This document shows positions 34,259 through 41,995 of a DNA stretch of 64,000 nt, one piece after another. The stretch covers positions 372,001 to 436,000 of the forward strand of contig WYCU01000001.1 in NCBI GenBank assembly GCA_016617495.1, given 5' to 3'. The stretch comes from Azonexaceae bacterium s22 (GTDB taxonomy: Bacteria > Pseudomonadota > Gammaproteobacteria > Burkholderiales > Rhodocyclaceae). A program made the position numbers and the translations under genes. The notes below the pieces were generated by a model. That model ran no database searches, was not told where the DNA came from, and saw only the letters and a list, made by a program, of their open reading frames with translations. Position 1 is the stretch's first letter. Each line of letters begins with the position of its first letter.

Positions 34259-35601
34259 GGCGCGACCTTCAGGCGGATGTTGAGCGCTTCGATGTCGGCG
34301 TCGGACAACACGCCGGCAATGCCCTTCATTTTCAGGCTGGCGATGAGATAGGCGTAGCGGGCCTGGGCCAGATCGCGCAGGGTCGAGTAATACTGCCGCT
34401 CGATTTCAAGTACATCGAGCATCGAGCGGACACCGGCCTGAACGCCTTTTTTGGTCGACAGCACGGTTTGGCGGCCCGAGGCTTCGGCCAGTTCCAGCGC
34501 ACGAATCTTGGCGATGCCTTGGGTCACATTGTCGAATTCACGGCCCATCTGGACGCCAATGTTACGGCGGATTTCCTCGGCTTCCTGGCGGACCTGTTCG
34601 AGCTTGGCGCGCGCTTGCCGTGTCGTTGCGGTTACTTGTCCCCCGGCAAACAGCGGTACGTTGAGCTGTACCCCCCATGCGCTCGTGGTGTAATTGCTGT
34701 CGCCGAAGCGATTGAGTGTGGTCAGGTTGTCGTTCTGACTCTTGCCGGTCGAGGCGACGAGGTCGAGGGTGGGATAGTGGCCGGACTGGGCCTTGGTCAC
34801 TTCCTGTTCAGCGGCGGCAATCAAAAGCTTCTTGGCTTGATATTCCGCATTCGCCTCCTCGGCGGCTGCAACCCAGGCTTCCAGGGTGTCCGGATTCGGC
34901 GAAACCGGCTTGAATGCGTCGACGTTCAAACGCGCGACGTCGGTGATCGGCCGATTGACGAAGGCACCCAGCGAGCGTCGCTGATACTTCTGATTGTTTT
35001 GTGCTTCGACCTCCTGAGCGAGCAACAGGTCATAGCGCGCCCTGGCTTCGTCGATGTCGATGCGGGTGCCGCTACCGGCAATCAAGGCGCGCTCGGCGGC
35101 CTTCATTTGCGCCTCCACGGCAGCCTTTTGCGCAGCCAGCAGACGCAACTGCTCTTCGGTGTAAAGAACCTCGAAGTAGGTCGAGGTCAGCCGCACGGCG
35201 AGATCGTTGCCGGCCTGGTTGAGGCGCTGGAGCGCCGCCTTGCCCTGCTCCTTGGCCTGTTGGTAGGTGGCCCAGGTGTAGAGCCGGAACAGCGGCTGAC
35301 GCAGATTCAGGTTGTAGGCATAGCTGCCGTAGCGAAAATCCTCGCCGGGGCCGTTGGCGATCTGACGCTCGGTGTTGTTCTTGTTGTAAGAACCGCCAAT
35401 CGACAAATTGGGCAGCAACTGACCGAAGGCGATGTTCTCGTTTTCGAGCTCCGCCTCAGCCGCTGCCTTGGCCGCCTGATAGGCGGCACTGGTCGTTTGC
35501 GCTTCGCGGTAGAGTTGCAGCAAATCGTCGGCTCCCCAGGCTTGCCAGGAAGTTACCAGCAGCCCGAGGTACCAGAAGGTCAGCCAACGCTTCACGCTCA
35601 T
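34255..35601 (-). CDS. TolC-family outer membrane protein of a type I secretion system
   Basis: A 448-residue outer-membrane channel with signal peptide (1-23, WQAWG) and the two repeated TolC halves: DDLLQLYREAQTTSAAYQAA and GQLLPNLSIGGSYN at the start, LRQPLFRLYTWATYQQAKEQ, then the second half YQAKKLLIAAAEQEVTKAQSGHYPTLDLVAST and VQLNVPLFAGGQVTATTRQA. It completes a type I exporter. Its start overlaps the HlyD-type gene stop by 4 bp, so ABC-HlyD-TolC are in one coupled operon. Confidence 0.93.
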   Translation of the reverse strand: MSVKRWLTFWYLGLLVTSWQAWGADDLLQLYREAQTTSAAYQAAKAAAEAELENENIAFGQLLPNLSIGGSYNKNNTERQIANGPGEDFRYGSYAYNLNLRQPLFRLYTWATYQQAKEQGKAALQRLNQAGNDLAVRLTSTYFEVLYTEEQLRLLAAQKAAVEAQMKAAERALIAGSGTRIDIDEARARYDLLLAQEVEAQNNQKYQRRSLGAFVNRPITDVARLNVDAFKPVSPNPDTLEAWVAAAEEANAEYQAKKLLIAAAEQEVTKAQSGHYPTLDLVASTGKSQNDNLTTLNRFGDSNYTTSAWGVQLNVPLFAGGQVTATTRQARAKLEQVRQEAEEIRRNIGVQMGREFDNVTQGIAKIRALELAEASGRQTVLSTKKGVQAGVRSMLDVLEIERQYYSTLRDLAQARYAYLIASLKMKGIAGVLSDADIEALNIRLKVAP

Positions 35602-36968
35602 TCCTCCTTCATGGCCTGGGCCAGACGCCGCGTCAGCGGATGGATGAGGTATTCAAACAGCGAGCGCTCACCGGTCTTGATGACGATTTCAACCGGCATG
35701 CCCGGCTGCAGGCGATGGTTGCCCAGGGCCTTGAGGCCATCCGGGGTGACCGCGATCCGTCCGAGGTAGTAGCTCATGTTGGTGGCTTGATCGGTCAGCA
35801 GGTCCGCCGAGATCGATACCAGCTTGCCTTCGACAACCAGTTGTGGCGTCTGGGCGAAATTGGAGAAGCGGATGTCGGCCAGTTGTCCGACCTTGACGCG
35901 GTCGATGAGGTGCGGCGGGATATGCGCTTCCAGCAGCAGGGCCTCGTCACGCGGTACGACATCCATGATGCGCGTCGCGGCGGGAATGACGCCGCCCACC
36001 GTCTGGGTGGCGATGCCGATGACCGAACCGCCCACCGGCGCGCGAATTTCCGTCCGATCCAAGGCCTCGCGGGCGGCCTTGTAGCGTTCCTCGTCGGCGG
36101 TGACCTGGCGGCGCACCTCGGCCAACTGCGCACCAACTTCCTTGCTGTACTCTTGCTCCCGCTGAATCTTGCGCAACGACAGTTCGGCAACGGCGCGTCG
36201 GGCACGGGCGAGATTGGCCCGGAGATCGCTGGTGGTGGCATCGATATCGGCCGCCAGTCGCTCCACTTCGAGCAACTTGTTGCGCGGTGCGTAGCCTTCC
36301 TTGACCAATTCGCGCAGTCCCTCGCGTTCCTCGTTGATGAACGTGGCCTGAGCCTTGCGGGATTCAAGCTGTGCGGCAAAGCCTTTGGCGGCTTCTTCCT
36401 GGGAACGGATGGATTCGGTAATGGCACCGACTTCGCTGCTCAGGGCCAGGCGCCGGCTGGCCAGCAAGCGCTCCTGGGCCTGGATGTGCTGGTTGATCAG
36501 CGGGTCGTTCCGGCCAGCGAGTACGTCCGGGTGAAAAGTGATTTCCGATTTGCCGGCTTGTTCGGCCAGCAGGCGATCTTCCTCCGCCCGCAGACCAAGG
36601 TAGCGTTGCCGTACGGTTTCATATTCTGCATGGACCTGGGTATCGTCCAGCTTGATCAGCAGATCGCCCGCGTTGACCTCCTGGCCTTCGCGGACAGCCA
36701 CTTTCTCGATCAAGCCGCCGGTCAGGTGTTGGATGGTCTTGCGTTTGGTGTCGACCATGACCATCCCTTGCGCCGGTACGCCCGAATCCAGCGGGGCCAG
36801 GAGTGCCCAAAGCAAGAAGAACAGGAAGCTGCCAAGGAGGACATAGGCGGCCCAGCGCACCACGTGACCAATTTCCGATTGGGGTTGCAGGCCTGCGCCC
36901 GTCTGGGTATCGCCGACCGTTTCATCCGGCACACCGGTGATCTTCTCCCACCATGCACGCCAGTTCAT
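35598..36968 (-). CDS. HlyD-family membrane fusion protein of a type I secretion system
   Basis: A 456-residue periplasmic adaptor. It has a single N-terminal transmembrane helix (about 35-60: AAYVLLGSFLFFLLWALLAPLDSG), a barrel-sandwich half (GLIEKVAVREGQEVNAGDLLIKLDDTQ), a long alpha-helical hairpin (about 120-290), and the C-terminal lipoyl/barrel part (EIRAPVGGSVIGIATQTVGGVI, GMPVEIVIKTGERSLFEYLIHPL). The last motif is the HlyD/PrtE C-terminal signature. It bridges the ABC exporter and the TolC channel, and overlaps both neighbours by 4 bp. Confidence 0.94.
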   Translation of the reverse strand: MNWRAWWEKITGVPDETVGDTQTGAGLQPQSEIGHVVRWAAYVLLGSFLFFLLWALLAPLDSGVPAQGMVMVDTKRKTIQHLTGGLIEKVAVREGQEVNAGDLLIKLDDTQVHAEYETVRQRYLGLRAEEDRLLAEQAGKSEITFHPDVLAGRNDPLINQHIQAQERLLASRRLALSSEVGAITESIRSQEEAAKGFAAQLESRKAQATFINEEREGLRELVKEGYAPRNKLLEVERLAADIDATTSDLRANLARARRAVAELSLRKIQREQEYSKEVGAQLAEVRRQVTADEERYKAAREALDRTEIRAPVGGSVIGIATQTVGGVIPAATRIMDVVPRDEALLLEAHIPPHLIDRVKVGQLADIRFSNFAQTPQLVVEGKLVSISADLLTDQATNMSYYLGRIAVTPDGLKALGNHRLQPGMPVEIVIKTGERSLFEYLIHPLTRRLAQAMKEE

Positions 36969-38698
36969 GCTGCACCTCCGAGTTGTGCCGGGGCTGCTGC
37001 GGGGGCGGCAGCCTGTGCCGCTTTGGCCAGCGCGGCGAGTACGTCGTTACGCGGGCCGAACAGGTGAACGGTGCCATCCCGCAGGACCAGCAAGCGATCC
37101 ACCACACTGACGATGTTCGTACGATGGGTGACGACAATGACGGTGCTGCCCTGGTTCTTCAGGTCGAGGACAGCGCGGACGAGGGCCTGTTCGCCGACAT
37201 CGTCCAGATTGGAATTGGGCTCGTCGAGAACCACCAGCACCGGGTCGCCATAAAGTGCCCGGGCCAGAGCGATACGCTGACGCTGTCCGCCGGAGAGGAA
37301 GCTGCCGCCGATACCGATGGGTGAGTCGTAACCTTTGGGGAAGCGCAGGATCATTTCGTGCACCCCGGCGCGTTGCGCAGCGCGGACGACCTTGTCGGGG
37401 TCGACCTCGCCAAATCGGGCAATATTCTCGGCAATGGTGCCCTCGAAGAGTTCGACGTCCTGTGGCAGGTAGCCGATACTGGGGCCGAGTTCCGCCTTGT
37501 TCCAGGAATAGAGATCGGCGCCGTCGAGACGTACTTTTCCGGAGGTCGCCGGCCAAACGCCAACCAGCAGGCGGGCCAGCGTCGACTTTCCGGAAGCGCT
37601 CGGTCCGATCACCCCGACGACCTGCCCGGCAGGAATGCTCGCGTTGATGCCCTTGAGGATGACGGTCTGGGAGTTGGGGACGGTTGCAATGACGTTTTCG
37701 AGTGCGACATTGCCTTTGGGGGCGGGCAGGCTCATCCCGGTCTGGCGGGCAGGAATGGTCTTGAGCAAGGCCACAAGACGATCATAGGCAGCACGCGCCG
37801 AAATGAGGTTCTTCCAGACGCCAATCAATTGCTCGATCGGTGCCAGGACGCGCCCCATCAGGATGGAGGCGGCAATCATGCCGCCGGGAGAGAGTTTGCC
37901 TTCGATCACCAACAGTGCACCCAAACCCAGAATGAGCGATTGCTGGGTCAGTCGGACGAAACGGGTCGCGGCACCAATCCCGCCGGCACGGTCGCTGGCG
38001 ATTTGCTGCAGCGCCATGCCGCGCATGTGCTTGGTGAGCCAGCGCTGGCGTATGGCGGGCAACATGCCCATGGCTTCGATTGCCTCGGCGTTTTTGAGGT
38101 TGTTGCTGGCGAAGTTGTTGGCCAGCATGCCCATGGTGTTGGCTTCGGAAAGCGGCTTCTGGGTCAGTTTTTCGGTGAGCCAGGTCAGCCCGATGAGCAG
38201 GATCCCCCCGACAAGCGAGAAGAGCCCGAGCCAGGGGTGCAGGATGCTGATGACGATCAGGTAGATCGGTGCCCACGGTGCGTCGAAGAAGGCAAACAAG
38301 CCGTTTCCGGTCAGGAACTGGCGCAGGTTGGTGAGATCGGAGAGTGCCTGGGCCGGGTTGCCGCCGGCGCCGCGCAGGGTGGCATCGAAGGTGGCGCCAA
38401 AAACCCGTTCATTGAGCTGTTTGTCGAGGCGTACACTGGCCCGTACCAACACCTGGGAACGTACCCATTCCAGCGCCCCGAGCAAGGCGTAAAGGCCGAG
38501 CGTGATGAGCGAAATCATCAGCAGCGTCATTTCGTTGCGGCTGTTCAGCACGCGGTCGTAGACCTGCATCATGTACAGCGAAGGGACGAGCAACAAGGCG
38601 TTGATGAAGAAGCTGAAGACGCCGGCGACGAGGAAAATGCGTCGCAGGGACAACAGGGCTTCGTGCAGCTCGGATTGCTGCGGATCGAGGAGGCGCAT
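36965..38698 (-). CDS. Type I secretion ABC permease/ATPase (PrtD-like)
   Basis: A 577-residue exporter half-transporter. It has six membrane helices in residues 1-300 and no N-terminal C39 peptidase-like domain, the PrtD/AprD rather than HlyB layout. The ATPase follows: Walker A GPSASGKSTLARLL (about 355-368), Q-loop GYLPQDVELFEGTIAENIARF, signature LSGGQRQRIALARAL, and Walker B VLVVLDEPNSNLD. The likely cargo is the RTX protein at 42-45 kb, whose C-terminus ends DFVVV. It is the first gene of the exporter operon. Confidence 0.94.
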   Translation of the reverse strand: MRLLDPQQSELHEALLSLRRIFLVAGVFSFFINALLLVPSLYMMQVYDRVLNSRNEMTLLMISLITLGLYALLGALEWVRSQVLVRASVRLDKQLNERVFGATFDATLRGAGGNPAQALSDLTNLRQFLTGNGLFAFFDAPWAPIYLIVISILHPWLGLFSLVGGILLIGLTWLTEKLTQKPLSEANTMGMLANNFASNNLKNAEAIEAMGMLPAIRQRWLTKHMRGMALQQIASDRAGGIGAATRFVRLTQQSLILGLGALLVIEGKLSPGGMIAASILMGRVLAPIEQLIGVWKNLISARAAYDRLVALLKTIPARQTGMSLPAPKGNVALENVIATVPNSQTVILKGINASIPAGQVVGVIGPSASGKSTLARLLVGVWPATSGKVRLDGADLYSWNKAELGPSIGYLPQDVELFEGTIAENIARFGEVDPDKVVRAAQRAGVHEMILRFPKGYDSPIGIGGSFLSGGQRQRIALARALYGDPVLVVLDEPNSNLDDVGEQALVRAVLDLKNQGSTVIVVTHRTNIVSVVDRLLVLRDGTVHLFGPRNDVLAALAKAAQAAAPAAAPAQLGGAA

Positions 38699-38748
38699 GG
38701 GCTATCCTGAAAAAGTCGGTTGCGCCGGACGTGAGTCTGGCCCGGTTC

Positions 38749-38789
38749 GCACAACAAAACCCCACTGCAGGGATGCAACCGCAGTGGGG
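38749..38789 (-). terminator. Intrinsic terminator upstream of the exporter operon
   Basis: On the minus strand, a 9-bp stem (CCCCACTGC/GCAGTGGGG, 12-nt loop) is followed by TTTTGTTGTG. It would end the glycosyltransferase message before the ABC gene. The 150 bp between it and the glycosyltransferase stop hold only a run of nine G near 38921. Confidence 0.75.
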
Positions 38790-38938
38790 CCGGTCGAAGA
38801 TTTTACCCCATTCCCAAAGCGTGCATGCGGCTTGTGGGCATGGGGGATTGGCATTTTGCATTGCCGGCCCGCGACAATAGCGTAGCTTGCTGACACGGGG
38901 CGGAAATTCACGGCCAGGTGGGGGGGGGAGCCATGAGC

Positions 38939-40171
38939 TCAGCTCGGGTCGGCCAAGCCGAGCCAGCCGAGCCAACGCTTCCGGATCACGTTGTGATAAT
39001 CGAATTCGGCTTCCACCGTAGCCCGTGCGCGAGCCCTCACCTCGGGTGCACCATCGCCGTTCAGGAGTTCGACGGCGCGTGCCGCCAGGGCCTGATGGTC
39101 GAAGAAATCGGTGAGAAAGCCGTTTTCGCCGTCACGGATGACTTCTTCCACCGGGGCTGTCGCAGAGGCGAGAATTTGACAGCCGGCTGACATGGATTCG
39201 AGCAGTGACCACGAGAGCACGAAGGGATAGGTCAAATAGGTGTGCAGGGAGGAAATCTGCAACAGGGCGATGTAGTGCTGATAAGGCAGTTTGCCCACAA
39301 AATGAACCCGGCTGTGGTCGAGGCGGTCGCCGACTTCGGCCAGCATGCGTTCGCGGTAATTGCGATGGGGCGGCTTCGGGGCGGCGCCGTAACTGACTTC
39401 ATCGCCCCCGACAATCACGACACGGACGCTTTTGTCCGCTGCCAGGATTTCCGGCAGCGCACGCATGAAAATATGAAAACCGCGGTAAGGCTCCAGATTG
39501 CGTGCCACATAGGTCAGCACCTTGTCCTTGCGACTGAGCATGCGGCCGTCCGGGAGCTGGAATAAGGCTTCCGGGTCGGGCTTGACGAGGTCGGTGCGGA
39601 TGCCGTCATGCATGACGCGAATCTTGGATTGAAAGATTTCCGGGGCCTGACGCGCTTGCCAGCGCGTTGGCGCGAGCGCTTCGTCGCAAGCGGCCAGGTC
39701 ATGCAGCAGATGCGTGTTCTTGATGCGCAGGCGGAAGAGGTCATCGAGTTGGGAGGGAAACTCGGGGTCAAAACCGACATCGCCCCCGCGTCCCCGGTAA
39801 TAGAACTCCAGATAGCCGACGAGGCGGGATTCCGGAAAGACATCTTTGAGGAAGAGGGATTCGCCCCACCCGGGATGGGCGATGACCCAGTCGGGAATGA
39901 ATCCCTTTCGCCGCAATTCGAGACAAATCCGGGCGATGCTCTGGCCTCGCCTGACCTGCCCCTCAAAGCCCTTGATGTAGTGATGGGTTTCCTTCCCCGG
40001 ACCTTGCGGGCGCGGGTACTGGATCAGCGAGAAACGTTCCGGGAAGCCCTGCGCTGGGTAAGCTTTTGCCTCGCGAATACCGACGATCTGCACATCGGAT
40101 CGGGCAGCCAGCGTGTCGAGGAGATGCCGGAATTGGGCAGGCAGGTTCTGATGAATGAAAAGGATGCGCAT
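38939..40171 (-). CDS. Glycosyltransferase (GT4-like)
   Basis: A 410-residue GT-B fold glycosyltransferase beginning MRILFIHQNLPAQFRHLL. The N-terminal acceptor half contains PDWVIAHPGWGESLFLKDVFPESRLVGYLEFYYRGRGGDVGFDPEF. The C-terminal donor half includes VLTYVARNLEPYRGFHIFMRALPEIL, VHFVGKLPYQHYIALLQISSLHTYLTYPFVLSWSLLESMSAGC and an AP-VEEVIRDGENG motif. Sugar and acceptor are unknown. It lies 3 bp after the second glycosyltransferase gene and between the RTX gene and its presumed exporter. Confidence 0.88.
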   Translation of the reverse strand: MRILFIHQNLPAQFRHLLDTLAARSDVQIVGIREAKAYPAQGFPERFSLIQYPRPQGPGKETHHYIKGFEGQVRRGQSIARICLELRRKGFIPDWVIAHPGWGESLFLKDVFPESRLVGYLEFYYRGRGGDVGFDPEFPSQLDDLFRLRIKNTHLLHDLAACDEALAPTRWQARQAPEIFQSKIRVMHDGIRTDLVKPDPEALFQLPDGRMLSRKDKVLTYVARNLEPYRGFHIFMRALPEILAADKSVRVVIVGGDEVSYGAAPKPPHRNYRERMLAEVGDRLDHSRVHFVGKLPYQHYIALLQISSLHTYLTYPFVLSWSLLESMSAGCQILASATAPVEEVIRDGENGFLTDFFDHQALAARAVELLNGDGAPEVRARARATVEAEFDYHNVIRKRWLGWLGLADPS

Positions 40172-40174
40172 GAT

Positions 40175-41857
40175 TCAAGAGTATTCCGGTGAAAGAACGC
40201 CCAACTTGACCAGTCCGGCAAGGCCGCGCAGGGCGTGCGCCCGGCGTTGGGGCTCAATGCCGGCAACGAGCTGGCTGGCCGCTTGTGGCCCCTGCCGTGC
40301 GGCCTCGATGATCGTTGCGATTTCACCCTCGGTGAGGGCGGTGAGGGTCGCGTACTTCACCATGCCGAGGGCGCGCAGGCGATTGACGTTTGCCAGCACG
40401 ATGTCCGTCGCTTCGATGATTTGCTTGAAACGGGTTTCCGGCGTCAGGAGTTGGGTCGGATACGCGGCAAATGCGGCAAAGGGGTCCATGCGTGCAGGCC
40501 AGGCCAAAGCTGGCGGTTTTTCTGTCACGCCTTGCCGGGCACGTATTTCGGCCAATTCGGCCCAGAGTGCTTCGTAGCGTGGAATGATGCGGGCCCAGTC
40601 GTAAATCTCCCGTGCACGCTGTCGCCCAGCCTCGCCCATCGTCTTGCGCAGCGTTTCCGATTCAAAAAGGCGGGTGAAGGAATTTGCCGTTTCTGCGACG
40701 TCGACCGCGACAACTGAACAGGTATTGCCGCAGTAGACGTCGTAGTTGTCGATTTCCAGGGCATGGCGATAGGCCATGTCGGTCCCCAGACCGGGACCGG
40801 GCATGAGCGTGGGAATGCGGAATCCGTCGACGCCGTGACGAACGGTGTCCTTGTAACCGTCCCAATCGCTGACCACCACGGGCAGGCCTGCGGCCATGGC
40901 CTCGATGGGCACGATGCCGAAAGTCTCCTGAATGTTGTCCGACAAGGAACAGAACACATCGGCCGAGGCCCAGGCCGTTTGGCGATTGGCCGCGTCCCGG
41001 CCGTCCAGCGTGACCGCAGTGATGCTGGGGCAGGCGGCCTTGGCCGCTTCGTCGAATGCGGCTCTGATGTAATCGTTGGCATGCCAGCCACATTCGACAA
41101 GCAGGATACGTTTGCCCGCGGGCAGTCGTTGCGCGGCCTGTTCGAGTGCCTGGTACATCGCCAGCGGATGGGCCTTGGCATGGAACGACAGGCGGCCGGT
41201 ATAGAGAACGATCAGCGTATTGGCGTCCGCGCCCAGGGTATTTCGTGCATTTGCGCGTTCAGTCTCGGTGAACTGGAAATCGGCGGTGTGAATGCCGAGC
41301 GGAATCACAGGTAATTGCGGTAGTACGATACTGGTGGTACCAAGTCGGCGCCGCAAGTACTCGGCCTGCGTGCCGAGCAGGCGATCGACGTTATCCCGTA
41401 CCGCCGAACTCGTACAGATGAGGGCATCCCAGGGTTGCACGGGCGCCGTCAAAAGCTCGGTGATCGAATCCATGGCTCTTGCCGAAGCCGTCGTGTGCGT
41501 AATGCCGCACAGACTCCACCCCTTGCTTTGGCCAGGTATGCTGGTGCTTAGCGCAGCGGCGCGCTGCCACGCGTGTTCGCCCAGGCCGGGCCCGGGAAGG
41601 TAAAGGCACCCGGGTTCGACAAGTGCAGGCAGGGATTGGCGTTCAAAGGCTTTGACCGGTTTGCTGACGCCGAGTGCCGCGGCGGTGTTGGCAAACACCT
41701 GCGCGTGATTCGGATGGCTGACCTGAAGCCAGAATGCATCTGCCTGCCCGTACTTGATGAAACCTCGCAGGAAGGATTCGCCAGCGGCATTGCGCCCCAT
41801 CAATTTGGGCCCGTCAATGGTGTAGGCCTCGGGATGGAAATGAATGGCTGCAGTCAT
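40175..41857 (-). CDS. Glycosyltransferase (GT4-like) with C-terminal helical extension
   Basis: A 560-residue protein. Residues about 20-430 form a GT-B glycosyltransferase: LIVLYTGRLSFHAKAHPLAMYQALEQAAQRL, KRILLVECGWHANDYI, FCSLSDNIQETFGIVPIEAMAAGLPVVVSDWDGYKDTVRHGVDGFRIPT, with the donor-binding E-x7-E pattern. About 110 further residues form a helical extension (MVKYATLTALTEGEIATIIEAARQGPQAASQLVAGI) of unknown role. Residues 383-386 (VAVD) come from a dispersed repeat copy. It pairs with the downstream glycosyltransferase. Confidence 0.87.
   Translation of the reverse strand: MTAAIHFHPEAYTIDGPKLMGRNAAGESFLRGFIKYGQADAFWLQVSHPNHAQVFANTAAALGVSKPVKAFERQSLPALVEPGCLYLPGPGLGEHAWQRAAALSTSIPGQSKGWSLCGITHTTASARAMDSITELLTAPVQPWDALICTSSAVRDNVDRLLGTQAEYLRRRLGTTSIVLPQLPVIPLGIHTADFQFTETERANARNTLGADANTLIVLYTGRLSFHAKAHPLAMYQALEQAAQRLPAGKRILLVECGWHANDYIRAAFDEAAKAACPSITAVTLDGRDAANRQTAWASADVFCSLSDNIQETFGIVPIEAMAAGLPVVVSDWDGYKDTVRHGVDGFRIPTLMPGPGLGTDMAYRHALEIDNYDVYCGNTCSVVAVDVAETANSFTRLFESETLRKTMGEAGRQRAREIYDWARIIPRYEALWAELAEIRARQGVTEKPPALAWPARMDPFAAFAAYPTQLLTPETRFKQIIEATDIVLANVNRLRALGMVKYATLTALTEGEIATIIEAARQGPQAASQLVAGIEPQRRAHALRGLAGLVKLGVLSPEYS
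40681..40716 (-). repeat. Dispersed 12-bp-core repeat, copy 12 (perfect core)
   Basis: Minus-strand reading: AGTT, GTCGCGGTCGAC (40700-40711), GTCG, CAGAAAC and CAAATT. It lies inside the 560-residue glycosyltransferase gene. Confidence 0.8.
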
Positions 41858-41938
41858 GTGGAGAGCTTGGGCTGAATGGTATTTACCGAAAGGGTCAAAG
41901 TAGCATAGGTGGCTGCGCTACCGGCGAAATGGTCCTCG

Positions 41939-41967
41939 AAAAAAAGCCCCCGGGAGGCCGGGGGCTT
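41939..41967 (-). terminator. Intrinsic terminator after the RTX gene
   Basis: On the minus strand, the 8-bp stem GCCCCCGG/CCGGGGGC, extended by A-T pairs, has a 4-nt loop and is followed by seven T. It separates the RTX gene from the glycosyltransferase pair. Confidence 0.92.
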
Positions 41968-41995
41968 GCATTCGCAACGGAAAATCCGAAGGCGA

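Noticed and set aside
37380-37425. GTCGGGGTCGACC followed by CCAAAT and CAATATT in the ABC exporter gene, similar to the dispersed repeat.
   Set aside because: The core has a mismatch at a normally constant position and the spacing differs; left out of the count. A near match at about 48391 (GTCGCGGTCGCG) lacks the A/T tracts.
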